A stretch of 60,855 nt of DNA, taken from assembly GCF_004346865.1 (NCBI RefSeq), contig NZ_SMGR01000007.1, positions 1 to 60,855 on the forward strand, given 5' to 3'. The notes beneath the pieces were generated by a model, which was given only the letters and a program-made list of their open reading frames with translations, ran no database searches and was not told where the DNA came from. The stretch's first letter is position 1; every line of letters starts with the position of its first letter. Positions 53,579 to 60,855 of the stretch are shown in pieces. Position numbers and translations under genes: made by a program. Source of the DNA: Shimia isoporae. Its GTDB lineage: Bacteria; Pseudomonadota; Alphaproteobacteria; Rhodobacterales; Rhodobacteraceae.

Positions 53579-55126
53579 ATGGCTTTGGACAACCGCCGCC
53601 GGTCTGGTGGGCGCAGTGCGAGACGTGCGGCGCGGATGGCTCATGATTTCACAATGCTTCCGGGGCTGACCAATCGTTTGCCGCTTTGCGAGGTGATGGA
53701 TGCAGCGCAGGTCGAACGGATCGACGCCGCGTCGATGGATATCCTGGAGAACGTCGGAGTCGTGTTTCGTGATGACATCGCTCTTGCGGACTGGCGCAAT
53801 GCCGGGGCGAAGGTTGAGGGGGAGACGGTTTTTCTGGATCGCGGATTGGTACGTGAACTGATCCAAACCATCCCTGAGACCTTCACGTACCACGCCCGCA
53901 ATCCGGCCAATAATGTCGATCTCGGTGGAAACAAGTCGGTCTTTGTGCCGATGACAGGCGCGCCGTATCTGCGAGATTTGGACGATGTCCGGCGTAACCC
54001 GACGTTGGATGACCTCGCAATGTTCCATAAGCTGAGCCACATGATGCCAGCGATGCATAGCTCCGCGCATCATATCGTCGAGCCCTATGATCACCCAATC
54101 AGTCAGCGCCATTTGCGTATCACGTATTCCTCGATGAAATACTCCGACAAGATGTTCATGGGGATGACGACAAGTCCGAAGAATGCGGAAGACGTACTGG
54201 ATATGTGCGCGATCCTGTTTGGTGAGACGTTCTTAGAAACCCACCCTGTCGTTACTGGAAACTGTAATGGCAATTCACCGCTTGTGTGGGATGAAACCAT
54301 GTTGGGTGCAATGCGGGCGTTTTGCCGGCGCAATCAGCCGGTTTTGTGCTCACCTTTTGTGTTGGGCGGTGCAAATACCCCTGCGAGTGTTGCTGCGTCG
54401 GTCGCACAACTCAATGCCGAAGCGTTGAGTGCTTTGGCCTATACTCAGGTCATTCGGAAAGGCGCGCCCGCGATCTATGGGCACTACCTGTCGACCGTGA
54501 GCATGAAGAGCGGCGCCCCTATGGCGGGGACACCTGAAATCAGCCTGATGAATTTCATGATCGGTCAGATGGCGCGGCACTACGGGGTGCCGTGGAGAAC
54601 TTCGAATACCTTGGGTGGGGCAAAGACATTTGACGCTCAGGCCGGATACGAGAGCGCCACCACCTTGAGTGCCGTGATGCATGCGGGCGCAAACTATATC
54701 TGGCATAGCGCTGGTTGGAACGAGGCCGGAATGCACTGTTCGGTGGCGAAATTCATCGTAGATTCGGAGCAATGCGCGATGGCTTATCGTATGGCCGAAG
54801 GGATCAATTGGAGTGACTTTGGCGAGGCGCTGGCGGCGGTGCCTGACATAGGGCCGGGGGGACACTATCTCGGGCACCCACACACGCAGGAGAACTTTCA
54901 GAGCGCGTTTTTCATGCCAGAGATGTTCGACAATAACTCGATCGAGCAATGGGCGGCAGAAGGCAGCATCGAAATCACAGAGCGCGCCCTCAACCACGCG
55001 CGGCAATTGCTAAAGGCATACGAGGAACCCAAATTGGATGCCGGCGTGAATGAAGCGTTGCTGGACTATATTGCCAGACGCGAGCGGGAAATTCCGGCAG
55101 CGGACGCTCTCAATCAGGATTATTGA
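53579..55126 (+). CDS. MttB-superfamily methyltransferase, non-pyrrolysine
   Basis: A 515-residue member of the trimethylamine methyltransferase (MttB) superfamily, TIM-barrel enzymes moving methyl groups from quaternary or tertiary amines to a corrinoid protein. The frame has no in-frame amber codon, so it is a pyrrolysine-free member, like glycine-betaine-type methyltransferases. LDRGLVRELIQTIPETFTYHARNP and GHYLGHPHTQENF are family-like. AGGGAGAGG precedes the chosen ATG. No corrinoid protein (MttC-like) gene is adjacent. A demethylating role for betaine-like osmolytes is plausible. Confidence 0.87.
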   Translation: MALDNRRRSGGRSARRAARMAHDFTMLPGLTNRLPLCEVMDAAQVERIDAASMDILENVGVVFRDDIALADWRNAGAKVEGETVFLDRGLVRELIQTIPETFTYHARNPANNVDLGGNKSVFVPMTGAPYLRDLDDVRRNPTLDDLAMFHKLSHMMPAMHSSAHHIVEPYDHPISQRHLRITYSSMKYSDKMFMGMTTSPKNAEDVLDMCAILFGETFLETHPVVTGNCNGNSPLVWDETMLGAMRAFCRRNQPVLCSPFVLGGANTPASVAASVAQLNAEALSALAYTQVIRKGAPAIYGHYLSTVSMKSGAPMAGTPEISLMNFMIGQMARHYGVPWRTSNTLGGAKTFDAQAGYESATTLSAVMHAGANYIWHSAGWNEAGMHCSVAKFIVDSEQCAMAYRMAEGINWSDFGEALAAVPDIGPGGHYLGHPHTQENFQSAFFMPEMFDNNSIEQWAAEGSIEITERALNHARQLLKAYEEPKLDAGVNEALLDYIARREREIPAADALNQDY

Positions 55127-55243
55127 GCGGGCAAATCGGCCGCCCGTGTTCGGCCGGCCAAAAAGTTTGTGAACGAATTCTCAATACTCTTGAGGTCTAG
55201 ACAGAAGGGAATGTTAACCTCCAATCAGAGATTCTGATCCGCG

Positions 55244-57493
55244 ATGAGTCCCAAGACTATGTCAGACGGCGCCCCGCGCTCAATACAGGACGCGATCATT
55301 GCCACCCGACGCGAAAAAGAGCGGATCGACGTGTATGTGACCGATCGGTTGCAACGCACAAAAGTACGCATTTTGCTTTATGTTTTTGGGTGCGCGCTGG
55401 GCTACATTGCGATGGGGCCGTGGCTGACCGCGGCAGCCTTTGCATTGCTTGTGGTGTCTGACCTTGTGGACGTTTTCCTGCTTTGGAAATTCGTCCGGCC
55501 TCTGGCCATTGCCGGCAAAACCAAGCGTGCACAACGGATCGCGTATTGGGGTGGCGTCACACAGGGTGCGGGGTTTGCACTTGCGCCTTCTTTCTACTTT
55601 TTCACTGTGGAGCAGCCGGACATTATCTTTGTGGTAGGTTGTCTTGGCCTCGGTGCGGTAAATTCGGCCATTGTTCTGCCGCAGAACCCCAAAATCGGGA
55701 TCACCCGTTTGGTGATTTATGGTTTAACACCCATTGTGATGGTTGTTGCACAGCACGTTTTCTTTGGTTCTTGGAACCCTGTGGTCATCAATAATCCGGC
55801 AATCATCATGTTGCTGGGCTGTATGCTTTACATGACGGTGACTTTCACCAAGGCAGGTATGGTCAACTACGATACAAATCGGGCGCTTTACCGCAGTCGG
55901 GAAGACCTCAAAGTCGCGAATGCGCATATGGCGCGGCAACAGGCAGAAATGCGTAGACTGTCGCAAGTTGCGCAACGCGCCAACGACACAGTGATTATTA
56001 CCGACAAGGACCGTCGGATTGTCTGGGTGAATGATGCGTTCACACAGCATTCAGGATATTCGAGCGAAGAGGCTATTGGACAGAACGTCGCCGAGTTGAT
56101 GACGCAGAACGATCCCGAAATTCTTGCGAACAATGCGATCGACCAAGCTGTCGCACGCGGCGAGAGTTTCCGCGGAGAAGTTGAAAGCATGCACAAATCC
56201 GGCCATCGCTACTGGCTGGACATCAACCTGTTCCCTATCCGCGACGAAGACGGTGAGCTGGAATTCTTTGTCACCATCGAACGGGATGTGACTGAGGCCA
56301 AGGAACTGGCGAAAGAAATGGCAGAGGCGCGGGCGCAGGCTGAAATGGGAGCCCGTGCCAAGGCCGAATTTCTCGCCAACATGAGCCACGAAATCCGCAC
56401 TCCGCTGACCGGCGTTATGGGAATGGCCGATCTTTTGGCCGACACCCAACTGGATGCGGAGCAGCAGCGTTTTGCTGATACCATTCGCGGGTCTTCTATG
56501 TCACTGATGGCGATCATCAACGACATTCTGGATCTATCTAAACTGGACGCGGGATTGATGGAAATGAACCCCGTCGTCTTTTCTCCGGTTTGCTGTTTCC
56601 GAGAGACGCTCGATCTGCTTGAGCCGATGGCACAGTCCAAGGGGTTGGAGCTAAAGCTTGAAGTGGGCGAGGGGGTGCCGGATCGTGCGCTTGCCGACGA
56701 CGGACGCATTCGACAGGTGGCGACAAACATAATCGGCAACGCGATTAAGTTCACCGAAGCGGGAAGCGTCACGCTGCGGCTGGAGGCCCCTAGCGACACC
56801 CGATTGACGTTCTCTGTGCAAGACACAGGCATTGGCATTCCGCCTGAAAAGCTCGAAAGCATCTTTGACCACTTCACGCAGGCTGAGGCGTCTACCACGC
56901 GTCGGTTTGGCGGAAGCGGCCTCGGATTGTCTATCTCGCGTCACATTGTCGGAATAATGGGCGGCGAAATCACAGTTGAATCAGTGGTTGGTAGTGGATC
57001 GATCTTCCGGGTGACTCTGGATATCGAGAAACCTGACTTTGGCGCCGTCCGCGTTGAGGAACGCGCGCAGTCAACACCTGAGGAAGGGCCCATCCAATTG
57101 AAAGAAGGGCTGTCTATCCTGATCGCGGAAGACAACCAGACAAACCGCTTTCTTCTTGGGAAATACTTGAAAGAACAGCCCATTTCCCTGGATTTTGCGG
57201 TTGATGGCGTTGAGGCTTTGGAGAAAGTCGCGGATCACGATTTCGACTTGATCTTTATGGATATGAGCATGCCGCGGATGGGGGGAGTTCAAGCGACGCG
57301 AGAAATCCGGATGTTACCCAAGTCTCAGCCAACGATCGTCGCGTTGACCGCGCATGCCTTTGAAGAAGAGCGTCTGGCTTGCCTGGCTGCTGGTATGGAT
57401 GATTTCCTGACCAAGCCCATCCGCAAAGCAGAGTTGCTCGGCTGGATTGCAGCCTTCCAAAATGGGAAAAAGCCCGGCGCCGAAGCGGCCTAA
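55244..57493 (+). CDS. Hybrid sensor histidine kinase/response regulator
   Basis: A 749-residue protein. An N-terminal membrane region (about 41-205, up to six helices) is followed by PAS (241-350), HisKA with His382 (NMSHEIRTPL), HATPase (about 485-592: N-box NIIGNAIKF, DTGIGIPP, GGSGLGLSI) and a C-terminal receiver with Asp630 and phosphoacceptor Asp673 (LIFMDMSMP). No separate Hpt domain is seen, so a phosphorelay partner must be elsewhere. The membrane sensor resembles no family I can name. Confidence 0.92.
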   Translation: MSPKTMSDGAPRSIQDAIIATRREKERIDVYVTDRLQRTKVRILLYVFGCALGYIAMGPWLTAAAFALLVVSDLVDVFLLWKFVRPLAIAGKTKRAQRIAYWGGVTQGAGFALAPSFYFFTVEQPDIIFVVGCLGLGAVNSAIVLPQNPKIGITRLVIYGLTPIVMVVAQHVFFGSWNPVVINNPAIIMLLGCMLYMTVTFTKAGMVNYDTNRALYRSREDLKVANAHMARQQAEMRRLSQVAQRANDTVIITDKDRRIVWVNDAFTQHSGYSSEEAIGQNVAELMTQNDPEILANNAIDQAVARGESFRGEVESMHKSGHRYWLDINLFPIRDEDGELEFFVTIERDVTEAKELAKEMAEARAQAEMGARAKAEFLANMSHEIRTPLTGVMGMADLLADTQLDAEQQRFADTIRGSSMSLMAIINDILDLSKLDAGLMEMNPVVFSPVCCFRETLDLLEPMAQSKGLELKLEVGEGVPDRALADDGRIRQVATNIIGNAIKFTEAGSVTLRLEAPSDTRLTFSVQDTGIGIPPEKLESIFDHFTQAEASTTRRFGGSGLGLSISRHIVGIMGGEITVESVVGSGSIFRVTLDIEKPDFGAVRVEERAQSTPEEGPIQLKEGLSILIAEDNQTNRFLLGKYLKEQPISLDFAVDGVEALEKVADHDFDLIFMDMSMPRMGGVQATREIRMLPKSQPTIVALTAHAFEEERLACLAAGMDDFLTKPIRKAELLGWIAAFQNGKKPGAEAA

Positions 57494-58416
57494 TTCAACT
57501 CTTCACGCCACGGGGGATTGGCACCCGCGCGGCTTACGGTGACTGCAGCGACCTGTGCCCCAAATGCCAAAGCTGATTTGGTCTCGGCAAGTGTCGATGT
57601 TGCGAAAGATTTTGGAGAAAGACGTTTGATTTCATCTAGATGTGCGAGAAATCCCGCATTGAACGTGTCGCCCGCGCCAACCGTGTCGACAACATTTGTT
57701 GTCGGGGCTGGAACGGTGAAATGACCGTCTTGCATGATGGCGGTTGCGCCTTGGGCGCCTTGGGTCACGATCACAAGAGAGGGCCCTTTCGCAAGTATGG
57801 CCCGCGCCTGCGAAACTATCGTATCGGCGGAAGGTTCGAGCCACGCGAGATCTTCATCTGACGTTTTAACGATGTCACTCAAGGCCATCATTCCGTTTAG
57901 GCGGGCCCGAAAACGGCGTTCGTCGGAAATGAAGTCCGGGCGTATGTTGGGGTCAAGCATTACCAGACGCTGCCCGCTTTCTCGCTTGAGCAGCGCCGCA
58001 TATGTGTCGGCCGCAGGTTCCGCAGCGAGACTAATGCCACCAAAGTATAAAGCCTGAATGCTGTCAGGTATCGCTGGTAGGTCGTCCGGGCCGATCATGC
58101 GCCCTGCAGAATTTTCATCGTAAAATGAGTAGGTTGCGCTACCATTGGTTAGGTGAACCATTGCAAGGGTCGTCAAGCGGTCGGACCGGATCAGATGATC
58201 TGTGTTGACGTTGCTTGCCGTCAGATCCTTGCAGAGTTGTTGCCCGAACTTGTCAGTGCTGACTCCGCTGAGGAACCCGACATCCGCGCCAAGTCGACCG
58301 AGCGCAATCGCAGTATTGAAGACGGAACCGCCAGAATGAGGTGAAAACGCTGCGGAGCCATCGGTTGAGGCAGTCGGTATCATGTCGATAAGGGCTTCGC
58401 CGCAGCAGAGGATCAT
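57490..58416 (-). CDS. PfkB-family sugar kinase (fructokinase-like)
   Basis: A 308-residue ribokinase/PfkB kinase. GGSVFNTAIALGRLG is the N-terminal substrate motif and DTVGAGDTFNAGF the C-terminal ATP/anion-hole motif with catalytic Asp. The ATG with GGAAGG upstream is chosen; the frame extends 17 codons further. Overlaps the end of the hybrid kinase gene by 4 bp on the opposite strand. Confidence 0.9.
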   Translation of the reverse strand: MILCCGEALIDMIPTASTDGSAAFSPHSGGSVFNTAIALGRLGADVGFLSGVSTDKFGQQLCKDLTASNVNTDHLIRSDRLTTLAMVHLTNGSATYSFYDENSAGRMIGPDDLPAIPDSIQALYFGGISLAAEPAADTYAALLKRESGQRLVMLDPNIRPDFISDERRFRARLNGMMALSDIVKTSDEDLAWLEPSADTIVSQARAILAKGPSLVIVTQGAQGATAIMQDGHFTVPAPTTNVVDTVGAGDTFNAGFLAHLDEIKRLSPKSFATSTLAETKSALAFGAQVAAVTVSRAGANPPWREELN

Positions 58417-58558
58417 GTCGGGGCCTTCCAGATTGATGTGCGCGGCGTACGGTGGCACGAGGGTCAAAGTCGGTCAATTGTCAGGCTGCAAAGCGTCGGT
58501 TTTCTATCGGTATTGTGTCGGTCTAGATTAGTCTGGCGCATCGGAGGGCCTTGGCGGC

Positions 58559-58942
58559 ATGGCAGACGGAAAATTTGGCAGTTTTGCAGACCTTGAGGCT
58601 CTTGCCGAAAATGAGGTGCGTCCGCTTATGGCCGCCTTGAGGGGGGTCATTCTGGCTGTGCACCCTGACGCAGTCGAAGTGGTGCGACTTGGTGATCGGG
58701 CAGCGACCTATGGTGTGGGCCCCAAGAAGATGAGCGAAGGCTACTGCTATGTGATGCCGCAGAAGGCTTGGGTGAACCTCGGGTTTTATCACGGTGTTTC
58801 TCTGCGTGACCCGGATGTGCTGCTTGAAGGGACAGGAAAGCGCTTGCGTCACGTCAAACTGCACGACACCGACGGCTGTTTTTCCCCAGAGGTGCGCACC
58901 CTGATCGAAGCCGCCTTGGCAGAGCGTAAGGCAGCGTTTTGA
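58559..58942 (+). CDS. DUF1801 (YdhG-like) protein
   Basis: A 127-residue protein of the DUF1801 fold. RPLMAALRGVILAVHPDAVEVVRLGDRAATYGVG, MPQKAWVNLGFYHG and LLEGTGKRLRHVKL fit the family. Function not established. GGAGGG lies 15-20 nt upstream of the ATG. Confidence 0.75.
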   Translation: MADGKFGSFADLEALAENEVRPLMAALRGVILAVHPDAVEVVRLGDRAATYGVGPKKMSEGYCYVMPQKAWVNLGFYHGVSLRDPDVLLEGTGKRLRHVKLHDTDGCFSPEVRTLIEAALAERKAAF

Positions 58943-59180
58943 GCCCTTTCCGACCAATGCTGCGCGAGATACGAACGGCAGTAACGCGCAAAGCGGGAGT
59001 TTGCAAAGATCGACGAACGGTCCATGCTGGTCGATCGTCGGGTCAGGCCAACGCAAGGCAACTGAAATCTTGACCCAACAAGTCACGCCTGCGCAGTATT
59101 CTTAGGATAAGTGCCTTCGAACTCCAATTTTCCAACAAGCGTTCAGCTCTGCGCCTCGTGTAACTTGGAAGGACAACTCT

Positions 59181-59450
59181 TTGAGTGGATTAGATATTTT
59201 CGCGTGGATTGTTTTGATTGTTTTGGTGGTTACGGCCATCGCTGTGTTTATTACCCTCGCTATGCTGCCAGGGAAAATCGCAGCGCAGCGACAACATCCA
59301 TATGATGAAGCGATCAATGTGGCCGGATGGCTCGGGGCTTTTTTGGGCGGCGTGCTTTGGCCAATCGCTTTGATCTGGGCGTTCACGCACAAGCCTTCGG
59401 AAGAGGCTGCCGAAGGTGACAATCCGACCGGCAAAGAGGCGCAATCATGA
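59181..59450 (+). CDS. DUF3302 membrane protein (YiaW-like), TTG start
   Basis: An 89-residue protein with two membrane helices (about 5-28 and 46-68). HPYDEAINVAGWLGAFLGGVLWPIALIWAF matches the YiaW/DUF3302 family. The TTG is preceded by GGAAGGA at good spacing and no ATG is nearby. It overlaps the HlyD-like gene by 4 bp, the known yiaW-yiaV arrangement. Confidence 0.82.
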   Translation: MSGLDIFAWIVLIVLVVTAIAVFITLAMLPGKIAAQRQHPYDEAINVAGWLGAFLGGVLWPIALIWAFTHKPSEEAAEGDNPTGKEAQS

Positions 59451-60574
59451 TTGTTTTTATGACGTTGGCCTATGTTGCCGTCCTGTTTGTTTTGATCAAG
59501 GTAAAGGTTCTGCCCAACACCAAGACCACGTGGCTTTCGACCGTCGTGTGGGTGGTGGTGCTCTTCATCTTTCTCTTCATTCCGATGCAGTGGGGGGCGC
59601 CCTCTGGTCCAGTAAAGGTCCAGATGCGCGTGGTTCAAATTTTGCCCAACGTAAGTGGTGAAGTGACGAACGTTGCGGTTGAAGCCAATACGCCATTGAA
59701 GGCCGGTGATGTGCTCTTTGAGATTGACCCAGAGCCATATGAGATCGCCGTCGCTTCAGCCAAGGCGACCCTTGCGCGGGCGGAAGCGCAGGGGGTGCAG
59801 GATCAGGCCAATCTGGCAGCAGCCGAAGCGCAGCTTCGGCAGGCGGAGGCACAACAAGCCCTGGCAGCCCGTCTCTATCGTGATGACGAAGAGTTGGTCA
59901 AAAGTGGGACGATTTCAGAACAGCGCTTGGAGCAACGACAAGCAGAACTTGATGCCGCCATTGGCGCAGTGGAGCAATCGCAAGCCGCCGTGGCACGCGC
60001 CATGATTGAAGTGAATGCGGTCACTGAAGACGGAACTCTCGCCAAGATTGCCGAAGCACAGGCTGGTCTGAGGCAGGCCCAATGGAACTTGAAAGAGACC
60101 AAGATCCGCGCACCTTCGGACGGGTATGTCACCAATCTGGCGCTGACCGTGGGCCAAAGGGTTACAAACCTGCCGCTGGCGCCAGCCATGGCATTTGTGG
60201 ATACCAGCGAAAAGGGGCTGGTTGCGGAGGTGCATCAAATCTATCGCCGCCACATCGAGATCGGGCAACCCGTGGAAATGGCGTTCAAGACCTTGCCCGG
60301 GACGCTCGTTACGGGAACGGTCGAACAACTTCTCGATATTTCAGCTCAAGGTCAGGCTGCTGTGACCGGCAATGTTGCGGCAGCAGGCCAAACACAGGCC
60401 GAGCCCTTTTTGCTGCGGATCAAACTGGATAATCCCGACAACGAAGCATTGCTTCCCGCTGGTGCGGCAGGCACTTTTGCCATCTACACAAACAGCGTCG
60501 CGGCAACCCATGTGATCCGGAAAGTCATGCTGCGGATGACATCGATAGTGAATTACATCAATCCGGCACTATAA
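59447..60574 (+). CDS. HlyD-family membrane fusion protein (YiaV-like)
   Basis: A 375-residue periplasmic adaptor anchored by one N-terminal helix (about 26-47). The barrel-sandwich (SGEVTNVAVEANTPLKAGDVLFEIDPEPY) flanks a long Ala/Gln-rich coiled-coil hairpin (about 105-205), then beta-barrel. Paired with a DUF3302 protein, as in E. coli yiaVW. No inner-membrane pump gene is adjacent. Function of this pair is not established. Confidence 0.86.
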   Translation: MIVFMTLAYVAVLFVLIKVKVLPNTKTTWLSTVVWVVVLFIFLFIPMQWGAPSGPVKVQMRVVQILPNVSGEVTNVAVEANTPLKAGDVLFEIDPEPYEIAVASAKATLARAEAQGVQDQANLAAAEAQLRQAEAQQALAARLYRDDEELVKSGTISEQRLEQRQAELDAAIGAVEQSQAAVARAMIEVNAVTEDGTLAKIAEAQAGLRQAQWNLKETKIRAPSDGYVTNLALTVGQRVTNLPLAPAMAFVDTSEKGLVAEVHQIYRRHIEIGQPVEMAFKTLPGTLVTGTVEQLLDISAQGQAAVTGNVAAAGQTQAEPFLLRIKLDNPDNEALLPAGAAGTFAIYTNSVAATHVIRKVMLRMTSIVNYINPAL

Positions 60575-60759
60575 AGCGGCGCGTCTGGGACGTGCTCCAA
60601 TGAGTGAATAAAAGCAGACTGTTCCAGACGGTTCCTCCGATGTAACTTATTTGACCACCGTTGGCGGCATCTTGTTGGGGGTCGGAGTTGTCACCTGTAG
60701 GCGGCCTGACGAACGGTTTTTGTAGATCAAGCTCGAAACTGGCTCAGGTTTCTCAGCGA

Positions 60760-60855
60760 CCTAGGCTCAGGACTCATAACCAGTAAATGACAAGGGCTGC
60801 CAACGCGATTGCCGACAGGAAGACCTTTGGGCACCTGTCGTATCGAGTAGCCACC
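60760..60855 (-). mobile_element. Right-hand end of an IS5-family insertion sequence (partial)
   Basis: The transposase tail plus CTAGGCTCAGGACTCATAA, whose layout (stop codon inside the terminal repeat) is common in alphaproteobacterial IS5/IS427 elements. The element continues beyond the window, so its other end and target duplication cannot be seen. Confidence 0.6.
60774..60855 (-). CDS. IS5-family transposase, C-terminal fragment
   Basis: A 26-codon frame open from the window edge on the minus strand: VATRYDRCPKVFLSAIALAA followed by LVIYWL and stop. This is the characteristic C-terminus of IS5-family transposases (ATRYD...FL...A). The sequence is cut by the window end, so completeness is unknown. 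Confidence 0.72.
   Translation of the reverse strand, partial: VATRYDRCPKVFLSAIALAALVIYWL

Noticed and set aside
53579..55126. Pyrrolysine-containing MttB
   Set aside because: No in-frame TAG occurs in the gene; the frame is full length without readthrough.
1..60855. CRISPR arrays, rRNA genes, prophage modules
   Set aside because: No spaced short repeats, no rRNA-like sequence and no phage structural or integrase genes were seen on either strand.

Overview
The window is a chromosomal segment of an alphaproteobacterium, most likely a marine Rhodobacteraceae (Roseobacter-group) species. The evidence is gene content only: an AapJQMP amino-acid transporter, an ATP12-type F1 assembly chaperone, a short-LID adenylate kinase, DUF1127 small proteins, BCCT and MttB-like genes, a rpmH-rnpA pair near argB, and a moderately GC-rich composition. 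No database search was possible, so genus-level assignment is inference.

The left 27 kb is the S10/spc/alpha ribosomal protein cluster in the usual gene order but broken into blocks. rpsJ-rplC-rplD-rplW is followed by a sulfotransferase and a guanidinium exporter/cysteine hydrolase operon. rplB-rpsS-rplV-rpsC-rplP is followed by about 7 kb of accessory genes (chemoreceptor, 2OG-Fe(II) oxygenase, BCCT transporter, small secreted protein, AraC regulator). rpmC through rpmD is followed by two DUF1127 genes, then rplO-secY-adk and rpsM-rpsK-rpoA-rplQ. Each interruption carries a rho-independent terminator, and each downstream ribosomal block has its own sigma70-like promoter; three of the five proposed -35 boxes read TTGCCA. 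Several ribosomal spacers hold strong RNA structure, notably a leader before rplB with a 9-bp closing helix and two UNCG-capped hairpins.

The most distinctive accessory items are: (1) a Gdx-type SMR exporter plus an isochorismatase-fold cysteine hydrolase behind what reads as a guanidine-II (mini-ykkC) riboswitch, placed inside the S10 cluster; (2) a sulfotransferase bracketed by a direct repeat of the rplW 3' end and its terminator, like an integration scar; (3) an acyltransferase-3-like membrane protein whose conserved elements occur in circularly permuted order, overlapping an alpha/beta hydrolase gene.

From 27 to 38 kb lie housekeeping and transport genes on the plus strand: a periplasmic Do-like protease, rarA, crcB, rluC-like, VOC, HAD, ATP12 and the aapJQMP operon. 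From 38 to 44.4 kb are an SDR, DUF411, SixA-like phosphatase, ferredoxin-like protein, argB, an HxlR-controlled quinone/quinol enzyme pair, and rnpA-rpmH. From 44.6 to 48.4 kb are a TVP38 protein, a mercuric-reductase-like flavoprotein, a sensor kinase and tRNA-Arg(ACG).

Next to the tRNA is a minus-strand pair for surface glycan work: a sulfotransferase and a 908-residue methyltransferase-glycosyltransferase-glycosyltransferase protein. The right end has an alpha/beta hydrolase, a non-pyrrolysine MttB-family methyltransferase, a hybrid sensor kinase, a PfkB sugar kinase, a YiaW/YiaV-like pair, and the tail of an IS5-family transposase cut by the window edge.
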